Assembly (NCBI RefSeq): GCF_900112425.1
Contig: NZ_FOLP01000003.1
Coordinates: forward strand, 676,827-740,826
Direction: 5' to 3'
Source: Variovorax sp. OK212
Lineage (GTDB): Bacteria > Pseudomonadota > Gammaproteobacteria > Burkholderiales > Burkholderiaceae_C
DNA: 64,000 nucleotides
Shown here: piece by piece, positions 12,003 through 20,308 of the stretch
Layout of the letters: each line of letters opens with the position of its first letter
Numbering within the stretch: the first letter of the stretch is position 1
The notes under the pieces: generated by a model
What the model was told of the DNA's origin: nothing
The model's input: the letters and a program-made list of their open reading frames with translations, nothing else
The model's database searches: none
Made by a program: the position numbers and the translations under genes

Positions 12003-12982
12003 CGACATCGCTCCTGCTGGCGCACCCGCTCGCGCGCCTGCGCCGCCCGTTCCTTGCCGCCGCTCTGGGTCTTGCGCTCACCGCGCTCGCGGGCTGCGCC
12101 GGCGTCTACCGGCCCGGCGGCGCCAGCATCAACAGCAGCACGCGGCTGGACGACACGCCGCGCATCGCGGTGATGTCGGCCTTCGAGCCCGAGCTGAAAC
12201 TGCTGCTCACGCGCCTGCAAGGCCCGGCCAAGCACAGCGTGAACGGCGTGGAGTTCACCACCGGCACGCTCGAAGGCAAGCCCGTGGTGCTGTTCCTCTC
12301 GGGCATCAGCATGACCAACGCGACCATGAACACGCAGCTGGTGCTCAACCGCTTCCGCGTCACGAACATCGTGTTCAGCGGCATCGCGGGCGGCGTGAAC
12401 CCGCAGCTGCACGTGGGCGACGTGACGGTGCCGGCGCAGTGGGGCCAGTACCTCGAGGTGCTGATGGCGCGCGAAACCGCGCCGGGCAAGTTCACCGCGC
12501 CGCCCTTCATCACCGACGCCACGCTGCCCAACTTCGGCATGATGTTCCCGCGGCCGGTCGAGGTGCGCTCGGCCGCGAAGCCCGAGATCGCGCGCAAGTT
12601 CTGGTTCGAGGCCGACCCGAGGATGCTCGAGGTGGCGCGCGGCATCCGCAACGTCGAGCTGGCCAATTGCGGCGCCGGCAAGTGCCTGCCGCGCAAGCCG
12701 CAGCTGGTGGTGGGCGGCAACGGCGTCTCGGGCCAGGCCTTCATGGACAACAAGGCCTACCGCGAATACACCTACAAGACCTTCCAGGCCAACGTGCTCG
12801 ACATGGAAACCGCCGCCGTGGGCATGGTCGCCTACAGCAACGGCGTGCCCTACATCGCCTTCCGCTCGCTCAGCGACCTCGCGGGCGGCGGCGACGGCGA
12901 GAACGAGATGGGCACCTTCATGAGCATCGCGGCGGACAACTCGGCCAAGGTCATGCTGGCCTTCCTCGCCGCTTGGAAGTGA
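11999..12982 (+). CDS. Lipoprotein with MTA/SAH-nucleosidase-like (phosphorylase superfamily) domain
   Basis: A 327-residue protein with lipobox 'LAGC' near residue 33, so probably lipid-anchored outside the cytoplasm. The rest is a nucleoside phosphorylase/nucleosidase fold: 'VMSAFEPELKLLL' (counterpart of the catalytic-Glu segment), 'FSGIAGGVNPQLHVGDV', and near the end 'DMETAAVGMVAYSNGVP' followed by 'FRSLSD', matching the Met-Glu ribose-binding and Asp catalytic motifs of MTA/SAH nucleosidase. An extra 60-70 residue insertion, including two Cys in 'LANCGAGKCLP', separates the halves. It is coupled (ATGA) to the caspase-fusion gene and lies between a nucleoside-type receptor and its ATPase. 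It may strip bases from extracellular nucleosides. Exact substrate unknown. Confidence 0.8.
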   Translation: MTTSLLLAHPLARLRRPFLAAALGLALTALAGCAGVYRPGGASINSSTRLDDTPRIAVMSAFEPELKLLLTRLQGPAKHSVNGVEFTTGTLEGKPVVLFLSGISMTNATMNTQLVLNRFRVTNIVFSGIAGGVNPQLHVGDVTVPAQWGQYLEVLMARETAPGKFTAPPFITDATLPNFGMMFPRPVEVRSAAKPEIARKFWFEADPRMLEVARGIRNVELANCGAGKCLPRKPQLVVGGNGVSGQAFMDNKAYREYTYKTFQANVLDMETAAVGMVAYSNGVPYIAFRSLSDLAGGGDGENEMGTFMSIAADNSAKVMLAFLAAWK

Positions 12983-13059
12983 CGGCGGCCCACGTCCCCG
13001 GTACCCGCGACACCCGCGACACTGGCGACATCCGCCACGCCCGCCACGCCCGCCAAGCC

Positions 13060-13794
13060 ATGCCCGTGCGCCTCGTCCTGCTCCCGGGCATGGACGGCAC
13101 GGGCGATCTGTTCGAACCCCTGCGCGAAGCCATGGGCGCGCACGCGCCGGTGGACGTGGTGCGCTACTCCGGCACCGAGCGGCTGGGCTACAGCGAGCTC
13201 GAGCCACTGGTGCGCGCGCACCTCGCGCGGTTGCCCGAGGGCGAGCCCTTCGTGCTGCTGGGCGAGTCGTTCTCGGGGCCGCTGGCCATCTCCATCGCGG
13301 CCTCGCCGCCGCCGGGCCTGCGCGGGCTCATCCTGTGCTGCAGCTTCGCGCGGCCGCCCAGCCCCGGGCTGGCGCTGATGCGCGGTGGGCTGATCGACCT
13401 GCTGATGACGCTGCTGCACGCGCCGCAGATGGCCGGGCCGGTGCGCCGCATTCTGCTGGGCCGCTTCGCCACGCCGCGGCTGGCCGCGCTGCTGCAGGCG
13501 TCCATGCGCAAGGTGTCGGGCGCCGTCATGACGCACCGCATGAAGGAAGTGCAGCGCGTGAACGTGGTCGACAAGCTCGCCCAGGTGCGCGTACCCTCGA
13601 TGTACCTGCAGGCCATGCAGGACCGCGTGGTGCCCGCGCAGGCGGCGCGTGTCATCCAGCGCGTGCTGGCCGACCTGCGCGTGGTGCGCCTGGAAGGCCC
13701 GCACGGCCTGCTGCAGGCGGCGCCCGACGCCACCGCGCGGGCCATCGAAAACTTTTGCCGCGAGCTCGGGGAACCCGTGCCCGCTTCGACATGA
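13060..13794 (+). CDS. Alpha/beta-fold hydrolase
   Basis: A 244-residue single-domain protein starting 'MPVRLVLLPGMDGTG', the usual first strand and oxyanion region of alpha/beta hydrolases. The nucleophile elbow is 'LGESFSG' near residue 68, with Ser as nucleophile. 'YLQAMQDRVVPA' and 'EGPHGLLQ' near the C-terminus supply the likely Asp and His. No signal peptide is present. The ATG at 13060 is chosen over upstream in-frame GTGs because those would add a low-complexity Thr/Arg/His repeat encoded by a short tandem repeat at 13005-13055. Its stop overlaps the ABC ATPase start (ATGA), so it is part of the operon. Substrate unknown. Confidence 0.85.
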   Translation: MPVRLVLLPGMDGTGDLFEPLREAMGAHAPVDVVRYSGTERLGYSELEPLVRAHLARLPEGEPFVLLGESFSGPLAISIAASPPPGLRGLILCCSFARPPSPGLALMRGGLIDLLMTLLHAPQMAGPVRRILLGRFATPRLAALLQASMRKVSGAVMTHRMKEVQRVNVVDKLAQVRVPSMYLQAMQDRVVPAQAARVIQRVLADLRVVRLEGPHGLLQAAPDATARAIENFCRELGEPVPAST

Positions 13795-15386
13795 ACTCCA
13801 CCGTGCTCCGGCTCGCGGGCATCACCAAGCGCTTCGGCAGCCTGGTGGCCAACGACGCCATCTCCCTCGACCTGCAGGCCGGCGAAGTGCTCGCGCTGCT
13901 GGGCGAAAACGGCGCCGGCAAGTCGACGCTGATGTCGATCCTGTTCGGCCACTACGTCGCCGACGAAGGCCGCATCGAGGTCTTCGGCGCGCCGCTGCCC
14001 GCGGGCAACCCCAAGGCCGCGCTGGCGGCCGGCGTGGGCATGGTGCACCAGCACTTCACGCTGGCCGACAACCTCAGCGTGCTCGACAACGTGATGATGG
14101 GCACCGAACCGCTGTGGCGCCCGGTGTCGCGCCGCGCCGCCGCGCGCGAACGGCTGCTGGAAGTGGCGCAGCGCTTCGGCCTGCCGGTGCAGCCCGACGC
14201 GAAGATCGGCAGCCTGTCGGTCGGCGAGCGCCAGCGCGTGGAAATCCTCAAGGCGCTGTACCGCGGCGCGCGCATCCTGATCCTCGACGAACCCACGGCG
14301 GTGCTCACGCCGCAGGAAAGCGAGGCGCTGTTCGCCACGCTCGCGCAGATGGTGGCGCAGGGCCTGTCGGTGATCTTCATCAGCCACAAGCTCGGCGAGG
14401 TGCTGCGCGTGTCGCACCGAGTGGCCGTGCTGCGCGGCGGCAAGCTGGTGGCCGAGGCGCTCACCGCCGACACCACGCAGGCGCAGCTTGCGCTGTGGAT
14501 GGTCGGGCATGCGGTCGAGGCGCCGCAGCGGCGGCCGGCGAAATCGGTGGGCGACGCGGTCTGCGTGCTCGACCATGTGAGCACCACGCCCGGCAAGGAC
14601 GGCGGGCAGGACCGGCTGCGCGAGGTGTCGCTGACGCTGCGCGCGGGCGAGATCACCGCCATCGCCGGCGTCTCGGGCAACGGGCAGGTGGCGCTGGCCG
14701 AGCTGCTGTGCGGCACGCGCCGCGCCACGGCGGGCTCTGCGCAGCTCATGGGCCGCCCGCTGCCGCCCTCGCCCGCCCGGCTGGTGCAGCGCGGCGTGGC
14801 GCGCATTCCGGAAGACCGGCATGCGGTCGGCGTGGTCGGCGACCTGCCGGTGTGGGAGAACGCGGTGTCCGAGCGGCTGCGCAGCCCGGTGTTCTCGCGC
14901 TGGTCGTTCTTCGTGAAGCGCGCCGCCGCCCGCCTGCATGCGCGGCGCATCGAAAAGGCATTCGACGTGCGCGGCGCCGGCCTGATGGCGCCGGCCCGCT
15001 CGCTCTCCGGCGGGAACATGCAGAAACTGATCCTGGGACGCGCCCTGCTGGCGCCCGAGCCGCCTGAACAGCCCAGGGGCGACGACAACAAGAAGTACCC
15101 GAACCGCGCGCCGCGCCTCATCGTCGCGCACCAGCCGACCTGGGGCCTGGACATCGGCGCGGTCGCCTATGTGCAGCAGCAACTCATTGCCGCGCGCGAC
15201 GCCGGCGCGGCGGTGCTGGTGATTTCCGACGACCTCGACGAAGTGCTCGCGCTCGGCGATCGCGTGGCCGTGATGCACGGCGGCCACCTCGGCGAAGCGC
15301 GCCCCGCCGCGGCCTGGACCCGCGAAGCCATCGGCCTGGCCATGGCGGGTGCCACGGCGTCTCAACCCCGGAAGGCCGCCCCATGA
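13791..15386 (+). CDS. BMP-type ABC transporter ATP-binding protein (two NBDs)
   Basis: A 531-residue protein with two nucleotide-binding domains, as in the nucleoside/BMP and sugar importers. NBD1 has Walker A 'GENGAGKST', a signature 'LSVGERQR' and Walker B 'ILILDEPTAVLTP'. NBD2 has 'GVSGNGQ', signature 'LSGGNMQK' and a degenerate Walker B 'LIVAHQPTWGLD' (Gln in place of the catalytic Glu, as is common in the second domain of this family). Between the NBD2 signature and Walker B there is an extra hydrophilic stretch of roughly 20 residues ('PEPPEQPRGDDNKK' and following, about 15050-15110) that relatives normally lack. It should energise the permeases encoded next, whose gene overlaps by 4 bases. 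Confidence 0.92.
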   Translation: MNSTVLRLAGITKRFGSLVANDAISLDLQAGEVLALLGENGAGKSTLMSILFGHYVADEGRIEVFGAPLPAGNPKAALAAGVGMVHQHFTLADNLSVLDNVMMGTEPLWRPVSRRAAARERLLEVAQRFGLPVQPDAKIGSLSVGERQRVEILKALYRGARILILDEPTAVLTPQESEALFATLAQMVAQGLSVIFISHKLGEVLRVSHRVAVLRGGKLVAEALTADTTQAQLALWMVGHAVEAPQRRPAKSVGDAVCVLDHVSTTPGKDGGQDRLREVSLTLRAGEITAIAGVSGNGQVALAELLCGTRRATAGSAQLMGRPLPPSPARLVQRGVARIPEDRHAVGVVGDLPVWENAVSERLRSPVFSRWSFFVKRAAARLHARRIEKAFDVRGAGLMAPARSLSGGNMQKLILGRALLAPEPPEQPRGDDNKKYPNRAPRLIVAHQPTWGLDIGAVAYVQQQLIAARDAGAAVLVISDDLDEVLALGDRVAVMHGGHLGEARPAAAWTREAIGLAMAGATASQPRKAAP

Positions 15387-16450
15387 TGCGGCTCGAACGA
15401 CGCCACGAAACCTCGCGCGCCGCGCTGGTGCTGGCACCCATCGGCGCCATCGTCTTCACCATGGCGGTCAGCGCGCTGCTGGTGATGTGGGCCGGCGCGC
15501 CGGTCGGCCGCACCTACGCGCTGCTGCTGCAGGGCGGCTTCGGCTCGGTGTTCGCGTGGAGCGAAACGCTGACCCGCGCCATTCCGCTGATCCTCACCGG
15601 GCTGGCCGCCACCGTCGCCTTCAAGGCGCGGCTGTTCAACATCGGCGCCGAAGGCCAGCTCTACGCGGGCGCCCTGGCCGCCGTCGCCGTGGGCGGCATG
15701 CATGGCGGCACGGGCTTCGAGCTGTCGCCCTGGCTGCTGTTCCCGCTGATGATGCTGGCCGCCGCGGTGGCCGGCGCGCTGATGCTGCTGGGCCCCGCGC
15801 TCATGAAGAACAAGCTCGGCGTCGACGAGGTCGTGACCACGCTGCTGTTCAACTTCATCGTGCTGCTGGGCGTGTCGGCGCTGCTCGACGGGCCGATGAA
15901 AGACCCGAGCGCCATGGGCTGGCCGCAGAGCGTGTCGCTGCAGTCCGACCTGGAGCTGGGCAAGCTCATCGCGCAGACGCGCGTGCACACCGGGCTCCTG
16001 TGGGCGGTGTCGCTCGCGGTGATGGCGTGGGCCGTCTTCAAGTACACGGTGCTCGGTTTCGACATCCGCGCCGTGGGCGCCAACGCGCGCGCCGCGGCCT
16101 TCGCGGGCGTGCCGGTGACGCGCACCGTGGCCATGGTGGCGCTGCTGTCGGGCGCGCTGGCCGGGCTGGCGGGCGCCATCGAGGTGGCGGGCCGCACCAG
16201 CTACGTCACGCTCGACATGTCGCCGGGCTACGGCTACACGGGCATCGTCATCGCGATGCTGGCCGGGCTGCATCCGCTGGGCGTGATCGCGGCCGGCGTG
16301 TTCGTGGCCGGCGTGCTGGTCGGCGCCGACACCATGAGCCGCGCGGTGGGCGTGCCGACGTACATCGCCGACGTGATCGTCGCGGCCTCGCTGATCGCGG
16401 TGCTGGTGGCGACGCTGCTGACGCAATACAGGGTGAGGATGAACAAATGA
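15383..16450 (+). CDS. BMP-type ABC transporter permease 1
   Basis: A 355-residue inner-membrane protein with about nine or ten hydrophobic segments. Family markers are 'FKARLFNIGAEGQLYAGAL', 'NKLGVDEVVTTLLFNFI' and 'VGANARAAAFAGVPV', typical of the nucleoside-importer permease YufP/NupP type. It pairs with the second permease at 16596. The start overlaps the ATPase stop (ATGA). Its stop is followed by an inverted-repeat element that separates it from its partner gene. Confidence 0.92.
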   Translation: MMRLERRHETSRAALVLAPIGAIVFTMAVSALLVMWAGAPVGRTYALLLQGGFGSVFAWSETLTRAIPLILTGLAATVAFKARLFNIGAEGQLYAGALAAVAVGGMHGGTGFELSPWLLFPLMMLAAAVAGALMLLGPALMKNKLGVDEVVTTLLFNFIVLLGVSALLDGPMKDPSAMGWPQSVSLQSDLELGKLIAQTRVHTGLLWAVSLAVMAWAVFKYTVLGFDIRAVGANARAAAFAGVPVTRTVAMVALLSGALAGLAGAIEVAGRTSYVTLDMSPGYGYTGIVIAMLAGLHPLGVIAAGVFVAGVLVGADTMSRAVGVPTYIADVIVAASLIAVLVATLLTQYRVRMNK

Positions 16451-16464
16451 CAGGAGCCTTCATT

Positions 16465-16593
16465 TCTTCTGCCTTGCCCCTTCCCCTCCCGGGCGAAGGC
16501 TGGGATGGGGGCACGCGGCCTTCGAAGCCGCGCGGCGGTGGAAGCCGCCAGCCCCCACCCCAACCCTCCCCCGGAAGGGGAGGGAGAAATACC
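16465..16593. repeat. REP-like GC-rich inverted repeat between the two permease genes
   Basis: A 130-base insert of strongly strand-biased sequence. A C/T-rich left arm (ccccttcccctccc, near 16477-16490) answers a G/A-rich right arm (ggaaggggaggga, near 16577-16589). Between them lie GATGGGGGC/GCCCCCA-type arms and inner GCGGC/GCCGC repeats. It interrupts an otherwise tightly overlapping operon and resembles repeated extragenic palindromes common in high-GC proteobacteria. Genome copy number cannot be judged here. Confidence 0.55.
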
Positions 16594-16595
16594 GC

Positions 16596-17519
16596 ATGAC
16601 CGACTTCCTCGACATCCTCGCCAACCCCGCCTTCTGGGTCGCGGTGCTGCGCATCGCCACGCCGCTCATCCTCGGCACGCTCGGCGTGCTGCTGTGCGAG
16701 CGCGCGGGCGTGCTCAACCTCGGCATCGAGGGAATCATGGTCGCGGGCGCATTCACCGGCTGGCTCGCGGTGTATGCCGGCGCGCCGCTGTGGGTGGGCG
16801 TGGGCGTGGCCGCGCTCACCGGCATGGTGTTCGGCCTGCTGCATGCCTTCCTGACCGTCGGGCTCGCGCTCTCTCAGCACGTGTCCGGCCTGGGCATCAC
16901 CCTGCTGGCCACCGCGCTCAGCTACTTCGGCTACCGCGTGAGCTTTCCGAAGGTGAATACACCGCCGACCATCACGCCCTTCGCGCCGATGGACTGGCTG
17001 CCCGTTCCCATCCTGAGCGCGCAGACCGCGCTCACCCTCTTCGCGCTGCTGCTGGTGCCCGTGGTCGGCTGGGTGCTGTACCGCACGCCGCTGGGCCTGG
17101 CCCTGCGCATGGCCGGCGAGAACCCGCAGGCCGCGGAAAGCCAGGGCGTGTCGGTCGCGGCCACGCGCACCGGCGCCATCGTCGCGGGCTCGGCGCTGAT
17201 GGGCATGGCGGGCTCGTTCCTCACGCTGTCGGCCTTCAACGCCTTCTTCTTCAACATGGTGAACGGCCGCGGCTGGATCTGCGTGGCGCTGGTGGTGTTC
17301 GCCTCGTGGCGGCCCGGCAAGGCCCTGCTCGGCGCGCTGCTGTTCGCCTTCTTCGACGCGCTGCAACTGCGGCTGCAACAATCGGGCGACGCCGTGCTGC
17401 CCTACCAGCTGTACCTGATGCTGCCGTACCTGCTGTCGATCCTGGCGCTGGTGCTGGTGGCACGCAAGGCCAGCTACCCACAGGCACTGATGAAGCCCTA
17501 CCGCAAGGGAGAACGCTGA
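16596..17519 (+). CDS. BMP-type ABC transporter permease 2
   Basis: A 307-residue polytopic membrane protein. Markers are 'RIATPLILGTLGVLLCERAGVLNLGIEGIM', characteristic of the second permease (YufQ/NupQ type), then 'LSQHVSGLGITLLATALSYFGYR' and 'FFNMVNGRGWICVALVVFASWRP'. It would form the heterodimeric channel with the product of the previous gene for uptake of a nucleoside or nucleobase. The start is preceded by a purine-rich GGGGAGGGAG that is also the end of the repeat element, so the repeat appears to provide the ribosome site. Confidence 0.92.
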   Translation: MTDFLDILANPAFWVAVLRIATPLILGTLGVLLCERAGVLNLGIEGIMVAGAFTGWLAVYAGAPLWVGVGVAALTGMVFGLLHAFLTVGLALSQHVSGLGITLLATALSYFGYRVSFPKVNTPPTITPFAPMDWLPVPILSAQTALTLFALLLVPVVGWVLYRTPLGLALRMAGENPQAAESQGVSVAATRTGAIVAGSALMGMAGSFLTLSAFNAFFFNMVNGRGWICVALVVFASWRPGKALLGALLFAFFDALQLRLQQSGDAVLPYQLYLMLPYLLSILALVLVARKASYPQALMKPYRKGER

Positions 17520-17521
17520 CG

Positions 17522-17980
17522 ATGACCATGACCTCCACCGCGCGCGGCGCCCTGCTCGCCGCCTCGCTGGCGCTGTGCGGCGCGAACGCGCAGGCGCTGG
17601 GCGCCGACTACAGCTACGAGACCTTCAAGACACCCGACGCCGTGAGCTGGGTGCAGCTGTGCGGCACCTGGGGCAAGGACCACCACGGCACCTACCGCGT
17701 GGTGCATGCCGACCAGTACGCGCAGTCGTTCCTCTACGTGCAGTGGATGACGCGCGACGCCAACGGCAGCCTGCATGCCGAGCACACGGTCGCGGTCGCG
17801 GAGCTCGACAACGACCATGCGGAGATCGCGCTGAGCGACCTCACCTGCCGCGCCACGCCGCGCGGCATCGTGGTGACGGCCAAGGCAGACTCGGGGCACG
17901 ACGACAAGCTGCGCCGCGTCACGATCGAAGTCGGTCCGGCGCCGGGGCAGTACCGCTTCCGGCCGCAGCGCACGCGCTGA
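17522..17980 (+). CDS. Small exported protein of unknown function
   Basis: A 152-residue protein with a clear signal peptide (about residues 1-23, 'ASLALCGANAQA'). The mature part is hydrophilic, with 'WVQLCGTWGKDHHGTYRVVHADQYAQSFLYVQW' and a Cys in 'DLTCRATP'. No domain is recognised. Its ATG is 3 bases after the permease stop, so it belongs to the transporter operon and may be an accessory periplasmic factor, but that is inference from position only. The two Cys left after cleavage could form a disulfide. Confidence 0.7.
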   Translation: MTMTSTARGALLAASLALCGANAQALGADYSYETFKTPDAVSWVQLCGTWGKDHHGTYRVVHADQYAQSFLYVQWMTRDANGSLHAEHTVAVAELDNDHAEIALSDLTCRATPRGIVVTAKADSGHDDKLRRVTIEVGPAPGQYRFRPQRTR

Positions 17981-18038
17981 AACTACCGGGGCCAGCACCG
18001 AACGAACACCGTCCGCCCCACGATCACAAAGACCCACG

Positions 18039-19319
18039 ATGCTCGACCTCCTCATCACCAACGCCACCCTCCCCGACGGCCGCACAGGCATGTCGATCGC
18101 CGTGCAGGGCGGGCGCATCGCCGAAGTCACCGAGGGCCTTGCCGCAGCCGCGCACGAGACGCTCGACGCGCAGGGCCTGCTGCTCTCGCCGCACTTCGTC
18201 GACCCGCATTTCCACATGGACGCCACGCTGAGCTACGGCCTGCCGCGCGTCAACCAGAGCGGCACGCTGCTCGAAGGCATTGCGCTGTGGGGCGAGCTGA
18301 AGCCGTTGCTCACGGCAGAGGCGCTCATCGAGCGCGCGCTGGCGTACTGCGACTGGGCGGTGGCCAAGGGCTTGCTCGCGGTGCGCACGCACGTGGACAC
18401 CAGCGACCCGAGCCTGCTCGCCGTCGATGCGCTGCTGGAGGTCAAGCGCCAGGTGGCGCCCTACCTCGACCTGCAGCTGGTCGCGTTCCCGCAGGACGGC
18501 GTGCTGCGCTCGCCGGGCGGTGTCGCGAACATCGAACGCGCGCTCGACAAGGGCGTGGACGTGGTCGGCGGCATTCCGCATTTCGAGCGCACCATGGCCG
18601 ACGGCGCGGCCAGCGTGAAGCTGCTGTGCGAAATGGCGGCCGGGCGCGGCAAGCTGGTCGACATGCACTGCGACGAGTCGGACGACCCGCTGTCGCGCCA
18701 CATCGAGACGCTGGCGTTCGAGGCGCAGCGCCTGGGCCTGCAGGGCCGCGTGACGGGCTCGCACTGCACGTCGATGCACTCGATGGACAACTACTACGTG
18801 AGCAAGCTGCTGCCGCTCATCGCGCAAAGCGGCGTGGCGGTCATTGCCAACCCGCTCATCAACATCACGCTGCAGGGCCGCCACGACACCTACCCCAAGC
18901 GCCGCGGCATGACGCGCGTGCCCGAGCTGATGGCCGCCGGCGTGAACGTGGCGTTCGGCCACGACTGCGTGATGGACCCGTGGTACGGCATGGGCTCGGG
19001 CGACATGCTCGAAGTGGCGCACATGGGCCTGCACGTGGCGCAGATGACCAGCCAGGCCGGCATTCGCCAGTGCTTCGAGGCGGTGACCACGAACGCCGCG
19101 CGCGTGATGCACCTGGAGGGCTATGGCCTCGCGGCGGGCTGCGAGGCGAGCTTCGTGCTGCTGCAGGCGCGCGACCCGGTCGAGGCGATCCGCCTGCGCG
19201 CCACGCGGCTCAAGGTGTTCCGCAAGGGCAAGCTGCTGGCGCAAACACCCGCGGCCACGGCGAGCCTGCACATCGCCGGCCGCGGCGATTCGACCAGCTG
19301 GATGACGCCCCGGCGCTGA
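18039..19319 (+). CDS. codA: Amidohydrolase, cytosine-deaminase (CodA) family
   Basis: A 426-residue metal-dependent amidohydrolase. The metal site is visible as H-x-H in 'DPHFHMDATL' (near residue 60), His in 'DMHCDESDDP', His in 'GSHCTSMHSMD' and the catalytic Asp in 'FGHDCVMDPWYGMG'. These strings, and 'TDTS/THVDTSDPSL'-type context, match the CodA/N-isopropylammelide-amidohydrolase branch, so deamination of cytosine or a related N-heterocycle to uracil is the likely reaction. Following a nucleobase-type importer and with the uracil-degradation genes upstream, a feed from cytosine into uracil catabolism makes sense. It is cytoplasmic, with no signal peptide. The distance of 58 bases from the preceding gene still fits one transcript. 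Confidence 0.8.
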   Translation: MLDLLITNATLPDGRTGMSIAVQGGRIAEVTEGLAAAAHETLDAQGLLLSPHFVDPHFHMDATLSYGLPRVNQSGTLLEGIALWGELKPLLTAEALIERALAYCDWAVAKGLLAVRTHVDTSDPSLLAVDALLEVKRQVAPYLDLQLVAFPQDGVLRSPGGVANIERALDKGVDVVGGIPHFERTMADGAASVKLLCEMAAGRGKLVDMHCDESDDPLSRHIETLAFEAQRLGLQGRVTGSHCTSMHSMDNYYVSKLLPLIAQSGVAVIANPLINITLQGRHDTYPKRRGMTRVPELMAAGVNVAFGHDCVMDPWYGMGSGDMLEVAHMGLHVAQMTSQAGIRQCFEAVTTNAARVMHLEGYGLAAGCEASFVLLQARDPVEAIRLRATRLKVFRKGKLLAQTPAATASLHIAGRGDSTSWMTPRR

Positions 19320-19349
19320 GCTGGACAACACGCCGGCGCCAGGCCCGGG

Positions 19350-20165
19350 TCAGTCGTCCTCGGCGGCCGCCGGCGCGGTGTTGCCGAGCAGCGCGGCCTC
19401 GATCTTGCGCACCTCGCGGCGCAGTTCGCGCGCCATGTCGTCGCAGCGGTCGGCGCCGAGCCGCCCCGAGATGGCCGCGATGCTGATCGCGCCCACCGGG
19501 TTGTTCTTGGGGAACGCGATGCCGATGGCGCCCGTGCCCGGCGTCACCACGCTGTCGATGAAGGCGTAGCCCCGCGCCCGGCCCTGCGCCACGGCCTCGC
19601 GCAGGAAGTCGGCCGTGAACGAGGCGAACTTCTCGTAGCGATGGCCGTTGGCCTGGATGATGGCTTCGGCCTCCGCCTCGGGCATGGCGCACAGCATCGA
19701 CAGGCCGCCCGCGCCCACGCCCAACGGGCGGCGGATGCCGATGTCCAGCGGCATCGCCTTGATCGGAAAGTCGCCCAGCGCGCGGTTGGTGCACACCGCC
19801 TCCATGCCGCTGCGCTCACTGAGGTACAGCGTGTCCTGCGTGAGGTCGGCCAGCCGGTGCAGCGCGCCGTCGCACAGCTCGCTGAGCCGGTAGCGCGGCC
19901 GCGCGAGCAGGCCCAGCTCGTACAGCAGCGGCCCCAGAAAGTACTTGCGCGTGGCCACGTCGCGATCGACCAGCCCTTCGATTTCCAGCCGCGTGAGCAT
20001 GCGCGCGCAGGTCGACTGCGGCAGTCCGCTGGTCGCCGCGATTTCGCCGATGCGCATGCCCCGCCGCCCGCGGGACGCCACAACGCGGAGCATGCCGACC
20101 ACCCGCTCGATGCTCTGCGTGCCGGTGCGTGCGTTCTCACCTTGTGGCGATTCTTTTCCTGCCAT
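19350..20165 (-). CDS. IclR-family transcriptional regulator
   Basis: A 271-residue regulator. The N-terminal winged helix-turn-helix is 'SIERVVGMLRVVASRG' to 'TSGLPQSTCARMLTRLEIEGLVDRD'. The C-terminal effector domain holds 'SERSGMEAVCTNRA', 'PLGVGAGGLSML' and 'GAIGIAFPKNN'. The ATG at 20163-20165 is preferred because a GGAAGG lies upstream and the extra 29 residues in the longer frame are not family-like. It diverges from the hydro-lyase/Liv operon, and two copies of the palindrome CCACATTGTGG lie in the shared region, so it probably controls that operon and itself in response to the imported organic acid. Confidence 0.93.
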   Translation of the reverse strand: MAGKESPQGENARTGTQSIERVVGMLRVVASRGRRGMRIGEIAATSGLPQSTCARMLTRLEIEGLVDRDVATRKYFLGPLLYELGLLARPRYRLSELCDGALHRLADLTQDTLYLSERSGMEAVCTNRALGDFPIKAMPLDIGIRRPLGVGAGGLSMLCAMPEAEAEAIIQANGHRYEKFASFTADFLREAVAQGRARGYAFIDSVVTPGTGAIGIAFPKNNPVGAISIAAISGRLGADRCDDMARELRREVRKIEAALLGNTAPAAAEDD

Positions 20166-20209
20166 GTCTGCCCTTCCGGTTTTGTCTCCTAGGTGTCGCT
20201 TTATATTGC

Positions 20210-20224
20210 ATCCACATTGTGGAT
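20210..20224. promoter_or_regulatory. Candidate IclR operator 1 (15-base perfect palindrome)
   Basis: ATCCACATTGTGGAT, symmetrical about the T at 20217, lies 45 bases upstream of the regulator ATG and about 110 bases before the hydro-lyase start. Length and symmetry fit IclR-type operators. The core recurs at 20298-20308. Confidence 0.65.
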
Positions 20225-20297
20225 ATTTAAGGGTTATCCTCATCCGGGGCAAAAGGCCGGCTCATCTGTAATTCATGGGACGCGACAACACACGTCG

Positions 20298-20308
20298 CCA
20301 CATTGTGG
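20298..20308. promoter_or_regulatory. Candidate IclR operator 2 (same palindromic core)
   Basis: CCACATTGTGG, identical to the core of operator 1 and extending to GGAT on the right, centred 86 bases (about eight helical turns) from the first site. It lies just upstream of the hydro-lyase ribosome site, a position suited to repression. Confidence 0.65.

Noticed and set aside
13188..15437. A 749-codon open frame on the minus strand opposite the hydrolase and ABC ATPase genes
   Set aside because: Low-complexity composition and overlap with clear Walker-motif coding on the plus strand; a shadow of high GC.
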